Assembly: GCA_937871915.1 (NCBI GenBank)
Contig: CALMPG010000076.1
Span: 1 to 63,448 of the forward strand
Direction of reading: 5' to 3'
DNA: 63,448 bases
DNA from: an uncultured Phycisphaerales bacterium
Lineage (GTDB): Bacteria > Planctomycetota > Phycisphaerae > Phycisphaerales > UBA1924
Position 1 is the first letter of the stretch. The number at the start of each line of letters is the position of its first letter. The notes under the pieces are model-generated. The model saw nothing but the letters and a program-made list of their open reading frames with translations. It was not told the DNA's origin and ran no database searches. The position numbers were made by a program, and so were the translations under genes. Below, in pieces: positions 16,815-25,785 of this stretch.

Positions 16815-16907
16815 ATAGGAGTTCACAGTTCACAGTTCAGAGGTCAGATCCGAGCCGATTCCCGGCCCAGGCCGCGGCTGTTCATCCGAACTGTGAACTT
16901 TGAACTC
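16815..16907. repeat. inverted heptamer-type repeat (AGTTCAC)
   Basis: Left arm GAGTTCACAGTTCACAGTTC, right arm GAACTGTGAACTTTGAACTC, about 45 bp apart and complementary. It lies just after the leuS stop and before the permease gene, so it could act as a leuS terminator in RNA form. It belongs to the same family as the repeats at 10787 and 62172. Confidence 0.75.
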
Positions 16908-19900
16908 TCACCCCAGAACCAGATTCACCATTTTCCCCGGCACGACAATCACCTTCTGCACCGTCTTCCCCGCGATGAGTTCCTTCACCTTGGCATCACC
17001 CATCGCGATGGCCTCGATCGTCGCCCTGTCCGCGCCCGTGGGCACCATGATCTTGTGCTTCACCTTTCCCTGGATGGAGATCGGGATCTCCACCTCCGCA
17101 TCGACGAGCATCTTCGGGTCAGCGACCGGGAATGACTCGTGCGACAGCGATTTCGCGTGGCCAAGCTTTGACCACAACTCCTCGGCCATGTGCGGAGCGA
17201 ACGGAGCGAGGATCAGCGCGAACTTCTCGAGCTGACCCTTGGTCACGCCCCCGCTGCTGGTCGCGAGGTTCACGAACTCGATCATCGCCGCGATCGCTGT
17301 GTTGAACGCCAGGCGCGGGATGTCGTTGTCCACCTTCGCGATCGTCCGGTGCAGGAGTTTCTCCACGTCGGCGTTGGAACTCGCCGCGAGTTTCAACTCC
17401 CCCGTCTGCTCATCCACCGCCATCCGCCACGCCCGCTGCAAAAACCGGAAGCACCCGATCGTGTCCTTGGTGTTCCACGGCTTGGTAGCGTCCAGCGGAC
17501 CCATGTACATCTCGTAGAGCCGGAACGTGTCGGCCCCGAACTGCGCGATGATCTCGTCGGGGTTGATCACGTTTTTGAGGCTCTTGCTCATCTTCGCCAC
17601 GATCGGCGTGAGCTTCTCCCCCGTGGCCGTCTCCACAAACTCCCCCTCACGCGGCTCGCTCACCTCGTCCACCGGCACCAGCGTCTTGTTGGCCCGCTGG
17701 TACGCGTACGAGGTGATCATCCCCTGGTGGAAGAGCCGGTTGAACGGCTCGGGCGTGCAGACCTCGCCCAGATCGAAGAGCACCTTCTGCCAGAACCGCG
17801 AGTAGAGCAGGTGCCCGACGGCGTGCTCCGACCCGCCGATGTACAGGTCAACGCCGGCGACGGCTCCGGGTACCCCGCCACTCCGTGGCGGGGCTTCTCC
17901 CGTCGCTCGTCCCCCGCCCCCCCCCCCGGGGGGCCGGGCACCCCCTCCACCCCCCCCACGGCCCCCCCCCCCCCGCGTATGACCGGCCCCCCCCGGGGCG
18001 GGCCGGGGGCCCCCCCGCCCCTCCGTGGCGGGTTTTCGCTCGTCCCCCGCCCCCCGGCCCCGCCACGGAGTGTCGGGGTACCCGATCCACCCATCCAATA
18101 CCCATCCGCCTCGCGCGACACCAGCCTCCGGTCGTTCTTGGCATCGCAGTACCGCAGGAAATACCACGACGACCCCGCCGACCCCGGCATCGTGTTCGTC
18201 TCCCGCCGCACCCTCGTTCCGGGCGCGAGCACATCCGCCGAGACTCCCGCGGCCTCCGCCGTCGTGCTCACCCACGTCGTCGCCTTCGCCAAGAGCGGCC
18301 GCGGCTCATCGCTCTCCACCGGCGAGTAGTCCTCCAGTTCCGGCAGAACCAGCGGCAGGGCCTTCTCGCCCAGCGGGTAGTGGTTCCCGTGCTCATCGAA
18401 CACGATCGGGATCGGCTCGCCCCAGTAGCGCTGGCGGCTGAAGACCCAGTCGCGCAGGCGATAGTTGATCGTCTTGACGCCGAGGCCCTTCTTCTCCAGC
18501 CACGCGATGATGGTCTTCTTCGCCTCGGCGACCGGCAGACCGTTGAGCGACACCTCCGCGTTGGCCGAGTTCACGCCCACACCGTCGCCGCCGAAGCACG
18601 CCTCCGGGGTGGCCCGGCTCTCCGAGCCGGGTTTCTGAATGACCTCCACAATCGGCAGCCCAAACGCCCTCGCAAACGCCCAATCCCGCTCGTCGTGCGC
18701 CGGCACCGCCATGATCGCGCCCGTGCCATACCCCATGAGCACGTAGTCCGCCGTCCAGATCGGTATCTTCTCCCCGGTCGCGGGATTCTCGCAATACACA
18801 CCCGTAAAAACGCCCGACTTCTCTTTGGTCTCGGTCATCCGATCCACTTCGGACCGGTTCCGCGAGACCTCAACATACGCCTTGAGCTTCGGATCTCGGC
18901 CCATTCCGATGGCCGCCTCCACCAGTTCGTGTTCCGGCGCAACGACCATGTATGTCGCCCCGAAGATCGTGTCCGGGCGCGTCGTAAACACGCGCAGGAA
19001 CGGCATGCCTGACACGGGCGACGCGACGGGAAAGTCGATCTCAGCCCCTTCCGACTTCCCGATCCACTCCTCCTGCTGCGTCCGCGTGCTCTGCGGCCAC
19101 TCGATCAGGGCCAAGTCATCCAGCAGCCGCTGCGCGTAACTGGTAATCCGGAACTGCCACTGCTGGAGCGGCTTGCGCAGCACCGGGTGGCTCCCCCGCT
19201 CGCTCCGCCCGTCGATCACCTCGTCGTTGGCCAGCACCGTGCCCAGCGCCGGGCACCAGTTCACCGTCATCTGGTCCAGGTACGCCAGCCGCTGGCTGTC
19301 GATGACCTGCCGCCGCTGCGTCGCGTCCAGCTCGTGCCATCGGCGCATCCCCGCCATCTCCGCCCCGCCCCCCATCACGGCCACCGGGTTGTCCGCCGCG
19401 ACGCCGATGTGCGAGAGTTCCCCATCCGGCCCGACGCGCAGGTCCCCCTTCTCGAGTTCCACCATCAACTCCGAGATCGGGCGGGCACACCCGCGCCGGC
19501 GCTTCCCATCCGGATACACGGGGCTCTCGGCCTGTGGATCAAACCACGAGTCGTACAACCTCAGGAAGATCCACTGCGTCCACTTGTAATACTCCGGATC
19601 GATCGTCCCATACTCGCGCGACCAGTCGTACGAGAACCCGAACCGCTTGAGCTGCCGCCGGAACGTCTCGATCGACTTCTTCGTCGTGATCGCCGGGTGC
19701 ACGCCCGTGGCGATCGCGTACTGCTCCGCCGGCAGTCCGAACGCGTCCCACCCCATCGGGTGCAGCACGTTGAACCCCTTCATCCGCTTGTACCGGCTCA
19801 CGATGTCCGTCGCCGTGTACCCCTCCGGGTGCCCCACGTGCAATCCCGCGCCCGAGGGATACGGGAACATGTCCAGGCAGTAGAACTTCGGCCGCGTCGC

Positions 19901-20092
19901 GTCGAACCCCGCCTCCCCCGGGTTCGGCTGGCGGAACGTCCCCTGCTCGTCCCATGTGCGCTGCCAGCGCGACTCCACCCGATCCGCCAGCGCGGCCGTG
20001 TACCTGAACGGCGGGGCATCCTCGCCACCTCCCGATCGCCCGGTCGTGGGCTGGTTGGCATTCGGCGGCACGTTGGTCGGCTGGGAACTCAT
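16908..20092 (-). CDS. leuS: leucyl-tRNA synthetase, carrying palindromic insertions; frame broken by one base as assembled
   Basis: Charges tRNA-Leu. The N-terminal part runs in one frame from 20092 to the YWM codons at about 18094 (residues 1-667). It contains the HIGH-type [16 protein letters not shown], the CP1 editing insertion and [13 protein letters not shown]. The C-terminal part resumes at [11 protein letters not shown] (codon at 17852) and contains [10 protein letters not shown] and the anticodon-binding domain. In other LeuRS proteins these parts abut. Here 242 nt separate the start of the Met codon from the start of the Val codon, so the downstream frame is shifted by one. The insert holds type A palindromes and C-runs of 11 and 13 bases, so a homopolymer miscall is more likely than a dead gene, given that leuS is essential. 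A second, in-frame palindrome (18607-18634) encodes PGSESRAT near residue 490. Confidence 0.85.
17850..18092. repeat. composite insertion in leuS: three type A palindromes around C-runs
   Basis: A forward copy at 17868-17893 (perfect stem CCGCCAC-TCC-GTGGCGG), a degenerate forward copy at about 18006-18032 and a reverse copy at 18058-18083. The spacer CGCTCGTCCCCCGCC occurs twice (about 17904 and 18037), suggesting an internal duplication. The middle (17911-18020) is nearly pure C/G with runs of 11 and 13 C and is poorly determined. No conserved LeuRS residue falls inside. Confidence 0.8.
18607..18634. repeat. type C palindrome inside leuS
   Basis: GGTGGC followed by the perfect hairpin CCCGGCTC-TCC-GAGCCGGG. 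It is read in frame in leuS as PGSESRAT. The identical hairpin lies in cysS at 23313-23340. Confidence 0.85.
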
Positions 20093-20314
20093 GGACCCAA
20101 CCTTATCGGCCTCCGCGCTCCCAAGGCCGGTCCATCATCACCCCCCACAATCGGCTGATCAACACCCAGATCTCTCAGTTTACCCAAACATATACCGAAT
20201 ATATCGGCCATTCGCCTACCCCCACCCCCGCTCTGCTTGTAGTATTCAGGTGGCCCACCCGTCCGATCAGGATGGGCCGATCTCGTGTTGGGAAACGGGT
20301 GGCGGGGAGTATCT
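20093..20314. promoter_or_regulatory. divergent promoter region leuS/ybeY
   Basis: The 222-bp gap between the divergent leuS and ybeY genes contains an AT-rich island at about 20178-20207, rare in this genome, with CATATACCGAATATATCGG and the small palindrome CCGA-ATATA-TCGG (20195-20207). This is the best promoter or operator candidate in the window; exact -10/-35 boxes cannot be assigned. Confidence 0.45.
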
Positions 20315-20914
20315 ATGTCCGGGCTCGACCGCGACATCCTGAGTCCGGGTCATGGCGCGCCAACCAGCGCCCCGAGCGCCTCCGTGGACATTCTCGACCC
20401 CACCGGCCTCCTCTCCCGCGAGGCCCTGGCCAACCTCCGCCTCGAAGCCGCGGCCGCGCTTTCCCACATCCCCCGCCCCGGCGAGGTCCGCGTCCGCCTT
20501 CTGGGCGACGCCGAGATGGCCGAGGCCCACCTGAAATACTCCGACATCCCCGGCACGACCGACGTGCTCACCTTCGACCTTTCCGAGGGCCGCACGGCCA
20601 CGGGTGGCCCGCTCGACGTGGACATCCTCGTCTGCATCGACGAGGCCCGCCGCCAGGCCGCGACCCACCAGCACGCCCCGGAGCGCGAGGCCCTGCTCTA
20701 CATCCTCCACGGCGTCCTGCACTGCCTCGGCCACGACGACCACGACGACGACGCCTTCGACCGCATGCACGCCGAGGAAGACCGCATCCTGCGGGCCATC
20801 GGCATCGGGCCGCTGTTCGATCCCGGCGCCCCTCCGGTCCCCCCCAGCCCCGTTATCCACCTCGGCACTCGGCACTCGGCGCTCGGCACTCCACCGGGGG
20901 TGTCCCTCCCATGA
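20315..20914 (+). CDS. ybeY: endoribonuclease YbeY (rRNA maturation)
   Basis: 199 aa, UPF0054/YbeY metalloendoribonuclease acting in 16S rRNA 3'-end maturation and ribosome quality control. The zinc-binding motif HGVLHCLGHDDHDDD is at about 131-145, preceded by YSDIPGTTDVLTFDL, the family-typical segment. The ATG at 20315 has GGGGAG 6 nt upstream; an ATG at 20285 is an alternative without support. The last 25 or so residues (VIHLGTRHSALGTPPG) are encoded by the GGCACTC heptamer repeat and are probably not functional. The stop overlaps the next ATG (ATGA). Confidence 0.88.
   Translation: MSGLDRDILSPGHGAPTSAPSASVDILDPTGLLSREALANLRLEAAAALSHIPRPGEVRVRLLGDAEMAEAHLKYSDIPGTTDVLTFDLSEGRTATGGPLDVDILVCIDEARRQAATHQHAPEREALLYILHGVLHCLGHDDHDDDAFDRMHAEEDRILRAIGIGPLFDPGAPPVPPSPVIHLGTRHSALGTPPGVSLP
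20862..20893. repeat. GGCACTC heptamer array
   Basis: Four consecutive seven-base units (CTCGGCA CTCGGCA CTCGGCG CTCGGCA) lie inside the 3' end of ybeY and are translated. The same unit recurs at 22380-22411 behind the next gene. Confidence 0.8.
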
Positions 20915-22371
20915 AGGACTACGCCCCCATCTCCATCCTCCTGCTCTGCTGGGCCCTGGGCACACTGCTCAGCGCCCTCCACGCCTGCATCGAGAACTCC
21001 ACCGGCGCGGCCCTGGAGTCCTACGCCGAGCAGCGACGCGGGCGCGTCGTGGGCGCGCGCCTGGCCGCCATCCGCGGCATCATCGCCGACCTCCCCGGCC
21101 ACGGCCACGCCGTCGCCCTCGGACGGATCCTCTGCAACCTCGGCGTCGCCGTGGCCAGCGTCTTCGTCGTCGCCTCCACGCACACCGCCCAGAGCGAGCC
21201 TCTCAACCCGACGACCCTCGACGCGGCCATCGGCGTGTGCATCAGCGCGGCCGCGCTGTGGATCACCTCCGTCGCCCTCGCCGAGAGCATCGGCCGCCAC
21301 CTCCCCGAGCGCTTCCTCTTCACCTTCGGCCCGATGGTCCGCGTGGCCTATCTCATCCAGCGCCCGCTGAATCCCTTCGCCGCGCTGCTCGACACGATGG
21401 TGCGCAAGATCGCCGGCGCCGAGCACGTCTCGAAGACCGAGGAGGTCTCCGAGGAGATCATCTCCGTCGTCGAGGAGGGCGAGAGAGAGGGCCTCATCGA
21501 CGAGGGCGAACGGCGCATGATCGAGGCGGTGGTGAACTTCAAGCACCGCACCGTCGAGCAGATCATGACGCCCCGCAACGAGATCGAGGCCCTCGAGTAC
21601 ACCAACAACCTCGGGGCCATCACCGCCTTCGTCCGCAAGGTCCGCCACTCACGCATCCCCGTCTACAAGGCCGACGGCGGCCTCGACGACGTCATCGGCT
21701 TCTTCTACGTCAAGGACCTCCTCCGCTGGCTCGCCGGCGACCTGCCCCGCATCGGGCCCGCCACCGGTCCCGCGTCCCAGATCAACAGCGGCGGCGGCCT
21801 GGGCAACGCCTCCGGCGGCTTCGACCTCAAGTGCATCCTCCGCCCCGCGCTGCACGTGCCGGATTCCAAGACCATCCGCGAGCTCGCCGACGAGTTCGTC
21901 ACCAAGAAGGTCCACGTCGCCGTCGTCGTCGACGAGTACGGCGCGCTCACCGGCCTGGTCTCCCTCGAGGACATCATCGAGGACGTCTTCGGCGACATCC
22001 AGGACGAGTACGAGAAGACCGAGGACGAGCCCGCACGCATCGAGGTCAAGCCCGATGGCAACGGCGAGGACGGCTCGCCGCGCGGCGGGCTGGCCGACAT
22101 CGACGCCCGCGTCTACATCACCGCCGCCAACGAGGCCCTCGAGCCCCTCGGCTCCTCCCTCCCCGAGTCCGACGACTACGACACCGTCGGCGGCTTCGTC
22201 CTCTCCACCCTCGGCCACATGCCCGAGGTCAACGAGACCTTCAGCCACGGGCGGATGTCGATCACGGTGCTGGAGGCGTCGCCCACGCGCGTGCTCAGGG
22301 TCCGCGTCAAGGTCGCGCCCGATGAGCACGAGGCGGACCGGTCCGAAACCGCCGCCGAACGCGCCAAGTAA
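20911..22371 (+). CDS. CorC/HlyC-type CBS-domain membrane protein
   Basis: 486 aa. An N-terminal membrane part (ISILLLCWALGTLLSALHA, then helices to about 165) is of the CNNM/DUF21 type. It is followed by EEIISVVEEGEREGLIDEGERRMIEAVVNF, the conserved linker, and two CBS repeats (MTPRNEIEALEY and VVVDEYGALTGLVSLEDIIEDVFGDI) that bind adenine nucleotides. The C-terminal CorC/HlyC transporter-associated domain ends in GRMSITVLEASPTRVLRVRV. The family acts in magnesium/cobalt export or resistance; the old name haemolysin C is misleading. It is co-transcribed with ybeY by a 4-bp overlap, an order common in bacteria. Confidence 0.85.
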   Translation: MKDYAPISILLLCWALGTLLSALHACIENSTGAALESYAEQRRGRVVGARLAAIRGIIADLPGHGHAVALGRILCNLGVAVASVFVVASTHTAQSEPLNPTTLDAAIGVCISAAALWITSVALAESIGRHLPERFLFTFGPMVRVAYLIQRPLNPFAALLDTMVRKIAGAEHVSKTEEVSEEIISVVEEGEREGLIDEGERRMIEAVVNFKHRTVEQIMTPRNEIEALEYTNNLGAITAFVRKVRHSRIPVYKADGGLDDVIGFFYVKDLLRWLAGDLPRIGPATGPASQINSGGGLGNASGGFDLKCILRPALHVPDSKTIRELADEFVTKKVHVAVVVDEYGALTGLVSLEDIIEDVFGDIQDEYEKTEDEPARIEVKPDGNGEDGSPRGGLADIDARVYITAANEALEPLGSSLPESDDYDTVGGFVLSTLGHMPEVNETFSHGRMSITVLEASPTRVLRVRVKVAPDEHEADRSETAAERAK

Positions 22372-22379
22372 CGCTCGCC

Positions 22380-22411
22380 CCCTCGGCACTCGGCACTCGG
22401 CACTGGGCACT
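22380..22411. repeat. GGCACTC heptamer array
   Basis: CTCGGCA units (three good copies, then CTGGGCA and CTTCGCG) lie between the CorC-like gene and cysS. Same unit as at 20862. Confidence 0.75.
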
Positions 22412-22440
22412 TCGCGCTCTCCCCACTACCCTCTCCACCA

Positions 22441-24141
22441 ATGCCCCTCCGCCTCTACAACACCCTCACCCGCACCGTCGAGCCCCTGCGCCCGATCGAC
22501 CCCGCCCGCGTCACCTTCTACACCTGCGGCCCCACGGTCTACGACGACGCCCACATTGGCAACTTCCGCTCCTTCCTCGCCGCCGATGTCCTCCGCCGCT
22601 TCGTCGAGTCGCCCCTGTGCGAACTCGATGCCCCGGGTACCTCGACACTCCGTGGCGGGTCTTCGGCTTCCGAGTCGCCCCAATCCGCCGCGGAGCGGCG
22701 GGCCACCCGAACCGTCGTCCACGTCATGAACATCACCGACGTCGGCCACATGACCGACGACGACGCCCCCGACGGCGGCGGCGAGGACAAGATGGCCGTC
22801 GCCGGCAAGCGCATCCTCGAGCAGAAGAAATCCGGCAAACTCCCCGCGGACTCGAAGCTTGACCCGAACAATCCCTACGACGTCGCCGAGTTCTACGCCG
22901 CGCGGTTCCTCGAAGACGCCCGCGCCCTCGGCCTCAAGGTCGCCATCGAGGCCGCCAAGGACCCGACGCTCATGCCCCGGGCCACGGCCAACGTCCCCGG
23001 CATGGTCCGCGTCATCGACCTGCTCATCCAGCGCGGCCACGCCTACGTCGTCGGCACCCCCGGCTCGCGAGTCGTCTACTTCAACGTCAAGTCCTTCCCC
23101 GCCTACGGCACGCTCAGCGGCAACACCCTCGACTCCCTCCGCGAGGGCGCGGGCGGGCGCATCGCCACCGAGAACCAGTCCGGCAAGAAACACCCCGCCG
23201 ACTTCCTCCTCTGGAAGGAAGACCCCTCGCACCTCATGAAGTGGGATTCGCCGTGGGGCCCCGGGTACCCCGGCTGGCACATCGAGTGCACCGTCATGTC
23301 CGCGGCCCGCCTGGGTGGCCCGGCTCTCCGAGCCGGGTCTCCGCTCTCCCCCGACCAACTGGCCGCGCTCGTCATCGACAACGCCAATCCCATCATCGAC
23401 ATCCACTCCGGCGGCGAGGACAACATCTTCCCGCACCACGAGTGCGAGCTCGCCCAGTCCTGCTGCGCCTTCAACGCCTCCCACACCGGCTCCTTCGCCG
23501 GCATGTGGTTCCACCCGCGCTTCCTCTTCGTCGAGGGCGCCAAGATGTCCAAGAGTAAGGGGAACTTCTTCACCGCCCGAGACCTCTTTGCCAAGGGCCA
23601 CGAGGCCGCGGCCGTGCGCCTCGAACTCATCCGCACCCACTACCGCTCCAACGCCAACTTCACCGAGCAGGGCCTGAAAGACTCGCAGCGCATGGTCGAC
23701 CGCTGGCGCCGCTTCGCCGCCGAGGGCGCCGGCCCCGGTGGCACGGCTCTCCAGAGCCGTGATGCCGACCCCGCCCTCGCCGAGGCCCAGCGCGCCTTCG
23801 CCGACGCCCTCCACGACGACCTCAACATCGCCGGCGCCATCGCCGCCGTCAACACCTTCGCATCCACCACGCCCTCCCCCGCCGCGGCCGCGCTCATGCG
23901 CACCTTCGACGGCGTCCTCGGCGTTCTCGAACTCAAGCAGACGTCCTCGGCCCAGACCGACATCGGCGTCTTCATCGGCTGCGACCCGGACCCCGTCGTC
24001 ATCGCCCGCCTGCACGACCGCGTGAACGCCAAGAAGGCCAAGGACTTCGCGACCTCCGACGCCATCCGCGATGAACTCGCCAGGGCGGGCTACGCCATCA
24101 AGGACGTTGCGGGCGGCAAGGTCGAGGTTCGACGGGCGTGA
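22441..24141 (+). CDS. cysS: cysteinyl-tRNA synthetase with in-frame palindromic insertions
   Basis: Charges tRNA-Cys. 566 aa, against about 460-500 in most bacteria. The class I motifs are intact: TCGPTVYDDAHIGNFRSF (HIGH region), HIECTVMSA, FPHHECELAQS and KMSKSKGNF. Extra residues lie where palindromes interrupt the gene. One is before VMNITDVGH (22635-22708, two palindromes, encoding PGTSTLRGGSS to AAERRAT). One follows MSAARL (23313-23340, encoding [11 protein letters not shown]). One is in the variable region (23737-23761, encoding GGTALQSRD). All keep the frame, and all fall in loops between conserved motifs. No good ribosome binding site precedes the ATG. Confidence 0.92.
   Translation: MPLRLYNTLTRTVEPLRPIDPARVTFYTCGPTVYDDAHIGNFRSFLAADVLRRFVESPLCELDAPGTSTLRGGSSASESPQSAAERRATRTVVHVMNITDVGHMTDDDAPDGGGEDKMAVAGKRILEQKKSGKLPADSKLDPNNPYDVAEFYAARFLEDARALGLKVAIEAAKDPTLMPRATANVPGMVRVIDLLIQRGHAYVVGTPGSRVVYFNVKSFPAYGTLSGNTLDSLREGAGGRIATENQSGKKHPADFLLWKEDPSHLMKWDSPWGPGYPGWHIECTVMSAARLGGPALRAGSPLSPDQLAALVIDNANPIIDIHSGGEDNIFPHHECELAQSCCAFNASHTGSFAGMWFHPRFLFVEGAKMSKSKGNFFTARDLFAKGHEAAAVRLELIRTHYRSNANFTEQGLKDSQRMVDRWRRFAAEGAGPGGTALQSRDADPALAEAQRAFADALHDDLNIAGAIAAVNTFASTTPSPAAAALMRTFDGVLGVLELKQTSSAQTDIGVFIGCDPDPVVIARLHDRVNAKKAKDFATSDAIRDELARAGYAIKDVAGGKVEVRRA
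22635..22708. repeat. type A plus type C palindromes inside cysS
   Basis: Type A forward copy at 22635-22659 (one change, CCTCG for CCCCG) with the TCTTC extension. A reverse type C hairpin follows at 22685-22708: CCGCCGC-GGA-GCGGCGG, then GCCACCC. Both are translated in frame in cysS. Confidence 0.85.
23313..23340. repeat. type C palindrome inside cysS
   Basis: GGTGGC followed by CCCGGCTC-TCC-GAGCCGGG, the same hairpin as in leuS at 18607 but read in the other orientation, here encoding GGPALRAGS in frame. Confidence 0.85.
23737..23761. repeat. type C palindrome variant inside cysS
   Basis: GGTGG followed by CACGGCTCT-CC-AGAGCCGTG, a perfect 9-bp stem. It is translated in frame as GGTALQSRD in a poorly conserved part of the synthetase. 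Confidence 0.8.
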
Positions 24142-24147
24142 GCGGTC

Positions 24148-24855
24148 TCAGAAGCGAACGTCGTACTCGCGCGACACCCGCATGATCGCCGCCGCGTACT
24201 GCACTCGCAACTCCGCCACGTCTTTCCACTCAAAGGGATACGGCGGCTTGTTCGTGGCCTTGAAGGGGAGCAGCACAAACTCATCGAACGCATCGGCGGC
24301 CAGCCTCCGCAGGCGGTCTTCCGCGTCCGCCGCCTCTTGGCTCGGGTGCTTGTACCTCTTGCCATCCGTCGGGAACCTCCGGCGGCCCTCGAATGACAGA
24401 TACTCGTCCGCCCAGTTCACGCCCACGATGCCCACGCAGATCGCCCTCGGATTGCTGGTACGGAAGTGCGTGACCTGCGTTCGCAAGTCGGTGATCACAC
24501 GATCGATCTGCTTGATCATGGCCTTCGCCAGGATCTTGGTCTCCGCCCCGATCTCGACCGACGCGATCCGCGATCGTGGAACGACGAAGTTCGGAACAAC
24601 CACCGCCGCCACCCCCGGCACAACCTCGCCGAAGGTTCCATCCCCTCGACGCGCGGCCTTTCCCACCGCCAGGTTCGCCGTGTTCACGGCGACTCGCGCC
24701 GAGCGGACACGCTCGCCGAGTTTCTTTGATCGATCGAGTTCGAGAAGGTCCTCGAAGAGGTGTGAGGCGACGAAGTCCCCCAGGTGCGAGCGACGATGCT
24801 CGTACTTCACCCCCTCGAACAGCCCCTTGAACGCGCCGAGAAGGCGATACTCCAC
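24148..24855 (-). CDS. putative type II restriction endonuclease
   Basis: 235 aa, not assigned to a named family. The call rests mainly on context: it directly follows a DNA methyltransferase gene with no gap (stop TGA, then GTG start), and AGGAGG lies 6 nt before the GTG. A central ExK-type site (VEIGAETKIL, about residues 100-109) after a hydrophobic strand (VVPGVAAVVVPNFVV) would fit the PD-(D/E)XK nuclease fold. The rest is helical and charged. Base composition is visibly less GC-rich than the neighbours, suggesting transfer. It converges with cysS, 6 bp from its stop. Confidence 0.6.
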   Translation of the reverse strand: MEYRLLGAFKGLFEGVKYEHRRSHLGDFVASHLFEDLLELDRSKKLGERVRSARVAVNTANLAVGKAARRGDGTFGEVVPGVAAVVVPNFVVPRSRIASVEIGAETKILAKAMIKQIDRVITDLRTQVTHFRTSNPRAICVGIVGVNWADEYLSFEGRRRFPTDGKRYKHPSQEAADAEDRLRRLAADAFDEFVLLPFKATNKPPYPFEWKDVAELRVQYAAAIMRVSREYDVRF

Positions 24856-25725
24856 TCATGCCCTCCTGGCGATCGCCACGCCCTTGCTCGCAACCTGGGT
24901 GTGATAGTCGATTGTCGCGGTCAGGGGGGCCTGCTCGAGTCGCTTGCTGATGAGCCGGATGTACTTGGCCTCGAGCTCCACCGAAACAGAACTGCGTCCG
25001 CACTCCATGGCGGCCACCGTCGTGGTCCCCGTCCCCGCGAACGGATCGACGACCGTGTCGCCCACGAAACTGAACATCCTGATGAGCCTCCGGGGAACCT
25101 CCACCGGATACGGAGCCGGATGTTCCTTCCGGAGCTGCCCCGTCACGTCGGTCCACACGCCCGTGAACCACCTTGCATAGTCGTCGGTCGAGATGAAACT
25201 GAGCTTCTCCTGTTGCGCCGTCGGCTTGCGATACCCGCCCGGCTTCCGAAAAAACAGGATGTGCTCCAGATCGTTCTTGACCACCCCGTTGGGCAGGTTC
25301 GGCTTGCCGAGAAACCGGCTCGAGTTCGAGGCTTCCAGTCGGATGTTCGACACCTTCATCCATCGAATCGGCGTCAGGTTGTCGAAGCCGATCCGCCTCG
25401 CTCTCACCTGGATGTCCGCGGAAAGCGGAAGCACGTGATGCCGCCCCGCGCGCTTGCGGGACAGACACACGTCACCGACCACGCACGCCACCCGACCACC
25501 GGGAACCAGTATCCGCAGACACTCTCCCCACACCTTGTCGAGTTGCTCGAGAAACAACTCGTACGACTGGATGTTCCCGAGTTGGTCCGGCCCGTCGGAA
25601 TAGTGGATCAGCGCCCCATACGGCGGCGAAGTCACCACCAGATGAACGCTCTCCGAAGGAATAAACGAAAGATCGCGGGCGTCGCCGTGATGGATCGCAT
25701 GATGAGTCAGCGCGGCTCTGGCCAT
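24856..25725 (-). CDS. DNA methyltransferase, probable N4-cytosine type (restriction-modification)
   Basis: 289 aa amino-methyltransferase with motif order IV...I (beta class). Motif IV is TSPPYGALIHYS at about 32-43; the SPPY form is usual for N4-cytosine enzymes. The S-adenosylmethionine motif I is VVDPFAGTGTTTVAA near residue 220, followed by SVSVELEAKYIRL. Between them lies a target-recognition region. It is followed without gap by the putative nuclease gene. Lower GC than flanking genes. Recognition sequence unknown. An orphan regulatory methylase is less likely given the coupled partner. Confidence 0.87.
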   Translation of the reverse strand: MARAALTHHAIHHGDARDLSFIPSESVHLVVTSPPYGALIHYSDGPDQLGNIQSYELFLEQLDKVWGECLRILVPGGRVACVVGDVCLSRKRAGRHHVLPLSADIQVRARRIGFDNLTPIRWMKVSNIRLEASNSSRFLGKPNLPNGVVKNDLEHILFFRKPGGYRKPTAQQEKLSFISTDDYARWFTGVWTDVTGQLRKEHPAPYPVEVPRRLIRMFSFVGDTVVDPFAGTGTTTVAAMECGRSSVSVELEAKYIRLISKRLEQAPLTATIDYHTQVASKGVAIARRA

Positions 25726-25785
25726 GCGCTGAGGGTATCGAACGCCGACCGACCACGCAACCGCTCGACCAAACAGCCTGTCGCC

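Noticed and set aside
16908..20092. leuS as a true pseudogene
   Set aside because: All catalytic motifs are intact on both sides, the only lesion is one base within long C-runs, and the gene is essential; a sequencing error is more likely. Not fully excluded.
24930..25180. Plus-strand open frames over the methylase gene
   Set aside because: Shadows; the minus-strand frame has complete methyltransferase motifs.
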